DNA of 7,851 nt from Gammaproteobacteria bacterium RIFCSPHIGHO2_12_FULL_37_14 (GTDB taxonomy: Bacteria; Pseudomonadota; Gammaproteobacteria; DSM-16500), in the NCBI GenBank assembly GCA_001801485.1, contig MGXV01000072.1, forward strand, positions 1 through 7,851, in the 5' to 3' direction. How positions within the stretch are numbered: the first letter of the stretch is position 1; each line of letters begins with the position of its first letter. A program made the translations under genes and the position numbers. The notes beneath the pieces are model-generated. The model was not told where the DNA came from. It worked only from the letters and a program-made list of their open reading frames with translations, and made no database searches. Of this stretch, positions 1 through 5,680 are shown in pieces.

Positions 1-693
1 TCCGGTGATTGCAGAATTGCGATTCGCGCCATCGTCTAACAAAGCAATTACTTGCGCAACATGGCCACCACGAGCATAACCACTCACTGCTTCATCGCGA
101 CTGGCACCTTGCTGCAATAAAAACGCAACTTGTTTTTCATTACACGCCAAAGCATATGCCCACACAGCAATATCTTTGTTTCCACCGGATTTTAAGAGCG
201 CATTTGCATGCTCAACATGTCCGCCTTGCGCATATCCCCAGAGTGCAAAATCCGCATTTGCCTGTTGAGATAATAAATGATTTGCTTCTTTTACATGCCC
301 ACCAAATGCGTATCCCCAAAGTGCTGAGTCCATGCTATCTTTTTTGTTATCCCCATTCTCAATGAGAACTTCGACGGTAGGAACATTACCAGCCACGGAC
401 CATCCCCTAATAACAGCATTATAATCATCCGAATCTTTGGCATTTTTTAAAAGTTCATTCACTTCATTCACAAAACCACCTGTTGCATAACCTTGCATGG
501 CATCGCGTTTGCTTGCATGAAATTCATTTAATAAAAATGTTACAGCATCATGATCGCCTGATTTTGCTAAAAGCATCACGGGAGAATAAGTGCCGTTATA
601 TAGATCAATACACGCTTGCGCAATTACCATTTCAGATAATTTTTTTGTATTTTTTTCTTTTGCGTATTTACATATGTTTTCAAAATTTGACAT
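1..693 (-). CDS. Ankyrin-like 26-residue repeat protein (partial, 3' end off window)
   Basis: An open frame of 231 codons starts with ATG at 693 and runs to base 1 without a stop, so the C-terminus is missing. An AGAG ribosome-binding site (703-706) lies 9 bases before the ATG and overlaps the stop of the upstream kinase-like gene, which suggests translational coupling. From about residue 42 the protein is a chain of two-helix repeats that begin G-Y-A-x-G-G-H-V and carry a central A-L-L; unit starts are at residues 42, 68, 97, 127, 153, 179, 205 and 231. The last four complete units are exactly 26 residues, while those starting at 68 and 97 are 29 and 30. The pattern resembles shortened ankyrin repeats (canonical length 33). 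No signal peptide or membrane segment is visible. Such proteins in Legionellales are often annotated as ankyrin-repeat proteins, some being Dot/Icm effectors; whether this one is secreted cannot be told from its N-terminus. Confidence 0.8.
   Translation of the reverse strand, partial: MSNFENICKYAKEKNTKKLSEMVIAQACIDLYNGTYSPVMLLAKSGDHDAVTFLLNEFHASKRDAMQGYATGGFVNEVNELLKNAKDSDDYNAVIRGWSVAGNVPTVEVLIENGDNKKDSMDSALWGYAFGGHVKEANHLLSQQANADFALWGYAQGGHVEHANALLKSGGNKDIAVWAYALACNEKQVAFLLQQGASRDEAVSGYARGGHVAQVIALLDDGANRNSAITG
4..315 (-). repeat. Four in-phase 78-bp coding repeats (26 aa each)
   Basis: Residues 127-230 of the ankyrin-like protein form four consecutive units of exactly 26 residues, beginning GYAFGGHV, GYAQGGHV, AYALACNE and GYARGGHV. 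Each has a conserved LL about 14 residues in. The unit starting at codon 179 has lost the G-G-H-V signature but keeps length and helix pattern. The array continues to the window edge (codon 231 is again G). The DNA copies are clearly diverged, so this is an old array, not a recent slippage product. Confidence 0.8.
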
Positions 694-705
694 GGCGATT
701 ATCTC

Positions 706-1215
706 TTATTTATTAGATGCATCAATGATCTGTTGCGCATGTCCATCGATATCACCGCTATCACTGCTCAATGAGAAACATGCTGATTGCTCATACAACA
801 CATCCCGCTCATCACGCAGGTTTTGCAAAAATTCCTTGTAATCTTTACAGGGTAATAATGGGCGAAAATTTGAAATTCGCTCTAATTGCACCTCAATGCT
901 CACTTCTACGTAGACAGTGAATTCTTTGGATAATAATTTTCGATTATGCGCAGAACAAACAATGCTATCGTCTGTACAAACGACGATATTATCTTCCTGG
1001 CTTAAACGCTCCAAGATTTGAGACAAGCAGTTTTGAAAAGCTGCCTCACCTTGTTCACCCAGAATTTCAGTGCTAGCGCGTCCAATGGATGGTGCTAATG
1101 CATAATCAGCATTCACATATTTCCAACCCAATTTTTTGGCAACTGCTTCTGCCAGCACACCTTTGCCTGCGCCTGAATGACCGATCAGAAATATACGTTT
1201 TGGTTTGTTTGGCAT
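706..1215 (-). CDS. Shikimate-kinase-like P-loop protein with diverged active site
   Basis: A 169-aa protein, the usual length for a shikimate kinase, with that family's pattern. It has a Walker A loop GHSGAGKG (residues 12-19), an Asp at 37 matching the shikimate-binding Asp, a GEQGEAAFQ segment (54-61), RPLL (118-121) and a lid helix with RDERDVLYEQ (134-143). Key substrate residues of AroK are changed. The Arg of the G-E-x-x-F-R motif is Gln61, the glycine triplet expected after strand 3 is TDD (81-83), and the residue after the Walker A lysine is Gly instead of Ser/Thr. It is therefore probably not a housekeeping AroK but a relative with another small-molecule substrate, or inactive. GGAG (1223-1226) sits 7 bases before the ATG, supporting this start. 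The ankyrin-like gene follows 12 bp downstream in the same direction, so the two are probably co-transcribed. Confidence 0.8.
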   Translation of the reverse strand: MPNKPKRIFLIGHSGAGKGVLAEAVAKKLGWKYVNADYALAPSIGRASTEILGEQGEAAFQNCLSQILERLSQEDNIVVCTDDSIVCSAHNRKLLSKEFTVYVEVSIEVQLERISNFRPLLPCKDYKEFLQNLRDERDVLYEQSACFSLSSDSGDIDGHAQQIIDASNK

Positions 1216-1254
1216 GGTACTGCTCCGAAGACTGCTATTAATTAAGGTGTATTT

Positions 1255-1283
1255 ATTATACCCGTCGGCAGTACGGAAAGTTA
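1255..1283 (-). promoter_or_regulatory. Probable promoter for the kinase-like / ankyrin-like gene pair
   Basis: Read on the minus strand, a perfect -10 hexamer TATAAT (1260-1255) is preceded at 17 bp by TAACTT (1283-1278), a poor -35. Transcription would start near 1248, giving a 5' leader of about 33 bases with the GGAG site in it. The strong -10 and weak -35 suggest help from an activator or control at the overlapping inverted repeat. Confidence 0.5.
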
Positions 1284-1288
1284 CCGTA
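1272..1288. promoter_or_regulatory. Inverted repeat over the -35 region (operator candidate)
   Basis: TACGG, seven bases, then CCGTA is a perfect 5-bp dyad of 17 bp in total. It covers the weak -35 hexamer of the minus-strand promoter. The dyad is short and could be chance; its position is what makes it worth noting. Confidence 0.25.
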
Positions 1289-1333
1289 ATTTTACTATAT
1301 TGAGGCCTCTATTTTGTCATCCATTCTTGACAG

Positions 1334-1489
1334 ATGGACAATCAGATCTCCTTTTCTGATGCGTTTTCGCACAATCTAATAAAAACCATGCGTTATCCTC
1401 AGTTGCAAAAACTAAATTTAAGTTTTCCACAGGATTATCAACAGCGCCTGGGGATTTTTTTGCAGCAAATCAGACGTCGCCAAAGTTGA
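1334..1489 (+). CDS. Possible small protein, 51 aa, upstream of the DUF3987 gene
   Basis: ATG at 1334 directly follows an in-frame TGA (1328-1330) and opens a 51-codon frame ending at TGA 1487-1489. The product is basic and polar, starting MDNQISFSDAF and ending IFLQQIRRRQS, with a likely helix in the last 20 residues. It reads in the same direction as the DUF3987 gene and ends 62 bp before it, as small regulators in mobile elements often do. Against it: there is no clear Shine-Dalgarno sequence before ATG 1334 or before the internal ATG 1388, I do not recognise the family, and the stretch also carries DnaA-box-like sites that would constrain the DNA independently. It could equally be non-coding. 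Confidence 0.3.
   Translation: MDNQISFSDAFSHNLIKTMRYPQLQKLNLSFPQDYQQRLGIFLQQIRRRQS
1393..1443 (+). other. Cluster of three DnaA-box-like 9-mers
   Basis: Three same-orientation 9-mers resemble the DnaA box TTATCCACA: TTATCCTCA (1393-1401, one mismatch), TTTTCCACA (1423-1431, one mismatch and a match to the relaxed TTWTNCACA) and TTATCAACA (1435-1443, one mismatch). An A/T-rich stretch lies between the first and second. They precede a replication-type gene. The latter two also fall in codons of the doubtful small ORF. Confidence 0.3.
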
Positions 1490-1514
1490 TATGGCCAACA
1501 ACATCAAGTAACGT
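1486..1514 (+). promoter_or_regulatory. Weak promoter candidate for the DUF3987 gene
   Basis: TTGATA (1486-1491) is followed after 17 bp by TAACGT (1509-1514). The -35 is good and the -10 poor (TA at the start and final T only). The start codon at 1552 is then about 30 bases from the expected transcription start. An alternative -35, a perfect TTGACA at 1327-1332, has no convincing -10 after it. Confidence 0.25.
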
Positions 1515-1551
1515 ATCGTCAATTTTCACCTCAAAATAGCAGAGCCTCATA

Positions 1552-3054
1552 ATGAATATATCCCCGCCCGATACCGAACAAGCCGAGCAGTTGCATAATG
1601 GTCTTCAGTGGGAAACGCCAAGCGTTTTCAAGCAAGATCATCAGGAATCATCACCGTATCCGCTCGACGCACTCCCCAGCATTATTCAAAACGCTGTTTC
1701 TTCTTATCAAAATTATGGTCAGCAGCCATTGCCAATCATCGCTTGTAGCGCGCTAGCAAATGTATCGCTTGCATGCCAAACATTAAGTAACGTTGCTCGG
1801 GATAAATATTTGGTAAGTCCGGTGTCACTTTATTTCATAATTTCGGGATTATCCGGGGAAAGGAAGTCAGCTTCCGACCACACATTTGGCGAGGCCGTCA
1901 GACAGTGGCAATTGGATACGCGAGAAAAATTAGCGCCTGAAATCAAAGTAGCTGAAATCATACACAGAACCTGGTCGGTTGAAAAAGAAGCGCTATTATC
2001 ACAAATTCGCCGCGATACCATGTTGCATAAAAATACCAATAATCTGCATGAATTGTTGATCGAGCATGTCTCCAACGAACCGCATGTCCCGTTATTACCA
2101 GTTCTATTTTTTGAAGACACAACGCAGGAAGCATTGGCAGAACATATCGCATCCGGCTGGCCAAGCGCTTCTTTGTGGTCAGACGAGGGTGCGATTATCA
2201 TGAATGGGCACGGAATGCAAAATAACACGACAAAATTTATTGCGTTATTGAATCGCTTATGGGAGAGCAAACCATTTATCGCGCATCGAAAAACAACCAG
2301 TAACTTTACGGTTGCCAATCGCAGGCTCACAATCAGTTTAATGATGCAGCCGATTATTCTTGAACAGATGCTCGCAAAAAATGGTGGCATTAGTCGTCAA
2401 ACAGGATTTTTAGCAAGAAGTCTTATTGCCTGTCCAAAAAGTGAAATGGGTAATCGTTTTTATAAAGAGCCTCCGGCCAAACTCCCTTCAATGCAGAAGT
2501 ACCACAATAGACTATTGGACTGTCTCGATAACACTTTGGCATTAGACAAACACGGCTGCCACAATTTGCCGACTCTCAATTTTTCAAAAGCGGCAAAGAT
2601 TGAGTGGGTAGCGTTTTTTAACCAGCTTGAATCAGGACTGAGTGATCCAAAATTATGGAAGAGCATCAGAGATTTTGCGAGCAAAGCAGCTGAAAATGCA
2701 GCGCGTCTTGCCGCCCTGTTTCACTTATTCAACGGATCATCCGCCTCGGAGATCAGTGCGGAGAATATGGATCAATCCATCAGCGTTATTCGCTGGCATT
2801 TGAATGAAACCAAGCGTGTGCTCGGCAGCCAATTTTTAACACCCACACAACAATCGGCAAACAAATTGCTCAAGTGGATCCTGGACCATGAGATCAGAGA
2901 AACATCACCTCGAGAACTTGTTCAATACGGACCAATTCGCGACAAAGACAAACGTGATGAAGCGATTGAAACCCTGATTGAAGACAATTGTCTAAAAGAA
3001 TTCAAAGCAAAAAAGAAAGTGACGTTAGTGCTCAACCCTTGTTTTTACGAGTGA
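1552..3054 (+). CDS. DUF3987 / YfjI-family primase-helicase-like protein
   Basis: A 500-aa protein matching the DUF3987 pattern: P-L-x-A-L-P near residues 37-42, the helical S-A-L-A-N-V-S-L-A segment (66-74), a modified P-loop SGLSGERKS (98-106), an acidic strand LWSDEG (208-213) as Walker B equivalent, and the conserved R-x-T-G-F-L-A-R segment (282-289). The last 60 residues look like a winged-helix DNA-binding region (SPRELVQYG at 452-460 onward). The family occurs in prophages such as CP4-57 (YfjI), satellites and integrative elements, and is thought to act in element replication. The start is the first ATG after an in-frame TAG at 1537; the Shine-Dalgarno sequence is only AGAG (1541-1544). 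No integrase, capsid or relaxase gene accompanies it here. It is intact, so if the element is a remnant, this gene has not decayed. Confidence 0.75.
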   Translation: MNISPPDTEQAEQLHNGLQWETPSVFKQDHQESSPYPLDALPSIIQNAVSSYQNYGQQPLPIIACSALANVSLACQTLSNVARDKYLVSPVSLYFIISGLSGERKSASDHTFGEAVRQWQLDTREKLAPEIKVAEIIHRTWSVEKEALLSQIRRDTMLHKNTNNLHELLIEHVSNEPHVPLLPVLFFEDTTQEALAEHIASGWPSASLWSDEGAIIMNGHGMQNNTTKFIALLNRLWESKPFIAHRKTTSNFTVANRRLTISLMMQPIILEQMLAKNGGISRQTGFLARSLIACPKSEMGNRFYKEPPAKLPSMQKYHNRLLDCLDNTLALDKHGCHNLPTLNFSKAAKIEWVAFFNQLESGLSDPKLWKSIRDFASKAAENAARLAALFHLFNGSSASEISAENMDQSISVIRWHLNETKRVLGSQFLTPTQQSANKLLKWILDHEIRETSPRELVQYGPIRDKDKRDEAIETLIEDNCLKEFKAKKKVTLVLNPCFYE

Positions 3055-3062
3055 GTAAAACC

Positions 3063-3172
3063 TGCTACAGTTGCTACTATTGCTACAGTACCAAATCAGA
3101 GTACAACCACGCCTTTAAAAACCAACTTCACACACCATCCAATGAGCAAGGTCAACTGTAGCAACTGTAGCA
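3063..3172. repeat. Iteron-like 9-bp repeats in inverted array (origin/cis-site candidate)
   Basis: The left part has three tandem 9-mers: CTACAGTTG (3065-3073), CTACTATTG (3074-3082) and CTACAGTAC (3083-3091). The right part has two perfect tandem copies of the reverse complement, CAACTGTAG (3153-3161 and 3162-3170). Together they make a perfect 15-bp inverted repeat, TGCTACAGTTGCTAC at 3063-3077 against 3158-3172, separated by 80 bp. The array begins 9 bp after the stop codon of the DUF3987 gene. Tandem short repeats beside a replication gene are typical of iteron origins or of cis replication regions such as that of phage P4. That role is inferred by analogy only. Confidence 0.6.
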
Positions 3173-3283
3173 TTGGATCAAACATTGATTCCATTGGCAT
3201 TGATACGGTAAAAAGTGTACTTTATAGTATGTGGTATGTACTACAGTATGGGATGGACTAAAATGGAAATTTGTCATTTTCAT

Positions 3284-3320
3284 AAGTTAAGTTCAGCGAT
3301 CAGAAGTTGAGTTCAGCAAT
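3284..3320. repeat. 17-bp direct repeat at 20-bp period
   Basis: AAGTTAAGTTCAGCGAT (3284-3300) recurs as AAGTTGAGTTCAGCAAT (3304-3320) with two mismatches. The 20-bp period is close to two helical turns, so a protein could bind both copies on the same face. It lies 44 bp downstream of the end of the sugar operon. It may be a binding site, a remnant of an insertion or recombination site, or a chance local duplication. Confidence 0.5.
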
Positions 3321-3328
3321 TAAGAATT

Positions 3329-3356
3329 AGGTACGAACTGATCATTTGAAGTACCT
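3329..3356. other. Inverted repeat after the sugar operon (weak terminator candidate)
   Basis: AGGTAC (3329-3334) and GTACCT (3351-3356) form a perfect 6-bp stem with a 16-base loop that contains the palindrome TGATCA (3339-3344). It starts 7 bp past the stop of the aldose 1-epimerase gene, where a terminator is expected. The stem is short and no T-run follows on the minus strand, so termination there would be weak; a protein-binding site is equally possible. Confidence 0.25.
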
Positions 3357-3363
3357 GCTTTAC

Positions 3364-4257
3364 TCATAGCGAAATTTCGAAAAAAGCTTCTTCGCTTGCG
3401 CCAGGATCCAACCAACGTACTCCGGACACCGTATTTAATGCATTTGGAAAACTCATCCATCGTTCAACGCAAAAAAATGGCTTTTCAGGAACATTGTAGA
3501 GCTGCATATACGAAAAAATATTGGGGTCTTGAATGCCATACACGTTTGTTTTTAAAACATCACCATTTGGAAATGTGAGCGTTGCCAATTTATCTTCACC
3601 AAGCATGCACAATTGCTCATTGATTTCTGGATTTGTAATATTAACAGGTGTTTTAAATACGGGTTGATCGCCAATAATGTCGGTTAATGTTTCATTATAT
3701 TTTAAGCGCTTGACGGGCTGAAAATTTAAAATAACTTTTTCTTTTCCGTGCTCCATATCGGGCGTTAAAAAATAAGGATGAAAACCCGCATAGTATGGCA
3801 TTGGTTTTTCTTTTTCATTATTTTTGTAAAGTTGATGACACTCAAATTTTCCATTATGTACTACGAATTTTAATTTAATTTCAAAATGAAAGGGGTAGCA
3901 TGCTAGTGTGTTTTCATTTTCTCTTAGGACAACTTCAATTGAATTGTCTGAGACGTTCACAACAGTCCATTTTTCAAACCAAGAAAACCCATGGATTTTC
4001 AATTGATACTGTTTTCCATCATACAGATAAATTCCTTCTTTTCCATTTCTAGATATTCGCGCACAAATAGGAAATAAAAAAGGGATACCGCCGGGTAAAT
4101 CATTAATTTCTTTATCCCACGCATAATCATGTAAAAAAACAGTTTCGCGCGAACCTGATTCAAATTGTAATATTAACGATGAAACAAAAGCCCCGCGCTC
4201 AGGAACGACAGTCGCTTTTGTTAAACCATTGCTGGATGTAATCGTATATTTTTCCAT
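3364..4257 (-). CDS. Aldose 1-epimerase (mutarotase) family protein
   Basis: A 297-aa protein of the galactose-mutarotase-like fold, last gene of the sugar operon. Family features in order: GGIPFLFPICARI (56-68, including the substrate-binding Arg67), HGF (89-91) with the first catalytic His, YYAGFHPYF (155-163) with His160, and CVERW (263-267) with Glu265 as the likely general base. It interconverts alpha and beta anomers of an aldose in the cytoplasm. Next to a glucose-dehydrogenase gene, its likely job is to supply the beta anomer. The sequence is nearer the glucose-6-phosphate-1-epimerase-like branch (GGIPFLFP) than classical GalM, so a phosphorylated hexose substrate cannot be excluded. 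Only 5 bp separate it from the transporter gene, and its AGGAAA ribosome-binding site lies within the end of that gene. Confidence 0.85.
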   Translation of the reverse strand: MEKYTITSSNGLTKATVVPERGAFVSSLILQFESGSRETVFLHDYAWDKEINDLPGGIPFLFPICARISRNGKEGIYLYDGKQYQLKIHGFSWFEKWTVVNVSDNSIEVVLRENENTLACYPFHFEIKLKFVVHNGKFECHQLYKNNEKEKPMPYYAGFHPYFLTPDMEHGKEKVILNFQPVKRLKYNETLTDIIGDQPVFKTPVNITNPEINEQLCMLGEDKLATLTFPNGDVLKTNVYGIQDPNIFSYMQLYNVPEKPFFCVERWMSFPNALNTVSGVRWLDPGASEEAFFEISL

Positions 4258-4262
4258 TAAAT

Positions 4263-5660
4263 TTAATTTCCTAAATAACGGCTTGCTACGCCTGCGCGTA
4301 AATTCGCTTCGATTTTTTCAAGTGACGTACCTTTTGTTTCAGGCACTTTTAGATAGACAAATAAAATACCAATTACGCAAATAATGCCATACAAAGCAAA
4401 CGTTCCAGATGCATGGAAATATTTAATTAACGACAAAAACGTGAGGGATACAATAAAATTAAATGCCCACTGCATTGACGCCATGATACTGGTTGCAACA
4501 CCACGCACTTGTAATGGGAAAACTTCGGTGAACATCAGCCACATAATCGGTCCTAGGCTGATCGCAAAACCAATGACGTAAAATATGATACTCGTAAATG
4601 CAATCCACTTTAAATCTATTGTTGCAAACATATAACTTAAACTTAATCCAAATAAGCACAGCGCCATCAATGTCATACCAACATACAACAACGGCTTTCT
4701 GCCGACTTTGTCGATTAATGGAATCGCTGCGATTGTCGCGAGCACATTGACAGCACCAATACCCATGGTTGCCATAATCGCAATGGAATTGCTGGAAAAT
4801 CCAGATAATTTAAAGATCGTGGGTGCATAATAAATAACGGTATTTATCCCCGTAAATTGTTGGAAAAATCCTAAGCCAAGCCCAATCCATATCGCAGGTC
4901 TTACCCATTTTTTCAATAAACCATGCCAATCACCTTGTTTTGAAACGCTTTCTTTAATTTCCTTAAATTCAACTTCCACATGAGTCGAATGACGAATCTT
5001 TTTTAATACCGCAATTGCTTCATCAAATTTTCCTCTCAAACACAACCAGCGGGGACTGTAAGGCAGAAAAATTAAGCCTATAAATAAAATCACTGCAGGG
5101 ATGACGCCCACCATAAACATGTTGCTCCAATCACCCGATTTTGAGAAATACTCGTCTACAAAATAAGATACAAAAATACCAACAGTGACCGCTAATTGAT
5201 TTAATGACACCAGTGCGCCACGTAACCTTGTGGGTGAAACTTCAGAAATATAAAGTGGTGCGGTGAAAGAGGAAATACCAATTCCTAATCCTAAAATAAT
5301 TCGACTAATCACCAATGCCGCTACGCTGGTAGAATATGCGGAAGACAGTGTACCGACGATAAAAATCAATGCAGCAAGCATTAATAATCTTTTTCGACCG
5401 AATCGATCGGCAGCTTTACCGCTGACTGCTGCACCCACAATCGCGCCGATGAGCGATGCAGATACAACGACACCGTTCATAAATGAGGTCAGATGGAATT
5501 GGGTTTTGATAAATAAAATCGCGCCAGAAATAACACCTGTGTCAAATCCAAATAAAATACCGCCAATGGCTGCGATACTCGCGACAAAAATAACAAACCC
5601 ATTCATCGGATAATGCAATAAAGAATCATCCGAGCTGGTTCCAACATCCTTGTTTTTCAT
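4263..5660 (-). CDS. MFS sugar:proton symporter (GalP/XylE/AraE type)
   Basis: A 465-aa inner-membrane protein of the Sugar_tr (sugar porter) family, with about 12 hydrophobic segments starting near residue 21. Signature motifs are complete: GGILFGFDTGVISGA (33-47) in TM1, D-R-F-G-R-K (85-90) in loop 2-3, PLYISEVSPTRLRGAL (135-150), PYSPRWL (200-206, the usual PESPRWL with Tyr for Glu), FFQQFTGINTVIYYAP (265-280) with sugar-binding Gln and Asn residues, DKVGRKPLL (317-325), a G-P-x-x-W-x-x-x-x-E-x-F-P-x-x-x-R-G motif at 370-387, and VPETKG (439-444). It should import an aldose with protons. The start is supported by GAGGGA (5672-5667) 6 bases before the ATG; 20 bp separate it from the dehydrogenase gene. 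Substrate choice among glucose, galactose and xylose cannot be read from the motifs; the operon favours glucose. Confidence 0.9.
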   Translation of the reverse strand: MKNKDVGTSSDDSLLHYPMNGFVIFVASIAAIGGILFGFDTGVISGAILFIKTQFHLTSFMNGVVVSASLIGAIVGAAVSGKAADRFGRKRLLMLAALIFIVGTLSSAYSTSVAALVISRIILGLGIGISSFTAPLYISEVSPTRLRGALVSLNQLAVTVGIFVSYFVDEYFSKSGDWSNMFMVGVIPAVILFIGLIFLPYSPRWLCLRGKFDEAIAVLKKIRHSTHVEVEFKEIKESVSKQGDWHGLLKKWVRPAIWIGLGLGFFQQFTGINTVIYYAPTIFKLSGFSSNSIAIMATMGIGAVNVLATIAAIPLIDKVGRKPLLYVGMTLMALCLFGLSLSYMFATIDLKWIAFTSIIFYVIGFAISLGPIMWLMFTEVFPLQVRGVATSIMASMQWAFNFIVSLTFLSLIKYFHASGTFALYGIICVIGILFVYLKVPETKGTSLEKIEANLRAGVASRYLGN

Positions 5661-5680
5661 ATTTGATCCCTCAAATGAAA

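Larger units (their letters stand above)
3055..3363. other. Repeat-rich intergenic region between convergent genes
   Basis: This 309-bp stretch separates the convergent DUF3987 gene and aldose 1-epimerase gene. No convincing ORF is present. It holds the iteron-like 9-bp repeats (3063-3172), a further isolated CTACAGTA (3241-3248), a 17-bp direct repeat (3284-3320) and a 6-bp inverted repeat (3329-3356). I see no GC-rich stem with a T-run, so no standard intrinsic terminator for either gene. Confidence 0.6.

Noticed and set aside
9..365. 118-codon plus-strand open frame, His-rich
   Set aside because: It is the antisense reading of the ankyrin-like repeats; the histidines come from the complement of repeated codons.
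1315..1342. Perfect TTGACA at 1327-1332 as main promoter of the DUF3987 gene
   Set aside because: No acceptable -10 hexamer lies 15-19 bp downstream (sequence there is CCTTTT-like).
1830..2390. 186-codon minus-strand open frame inside the DUF3987 gene
   Set aside because: It is a cysteine- and serine-rich antisense shadow without family motifs, opposite an intact recognisable gene.
3063..3172. The 15-bp inverted repeat as an intrinsic terminator
   Set aside because: The arms are 80 bp apart, are built of tandem 9-mers and are not followed by a T-run; a repeat array explains them better.
3063..3172. CRISPR array
   Set aside because: Units are 9 bp, tandem and without spacers of regular length; no cas genes.
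3223..3262. Short repeats GTACT...GTATG (twice) and TACT-AC-AGTA as an operator or transposon end
   Set aside because: Matches are only 5 bp, with uneven spacing in AT-rich DNA; only the CTACAGTA within it is tied to the larger array.
5263..5613. 116-codon plus-strand open frame opposite the transporter gene
   Set aside because: Antisense shadow of the conserved MFS N-terminal half; low-complexity composition and no start signal.
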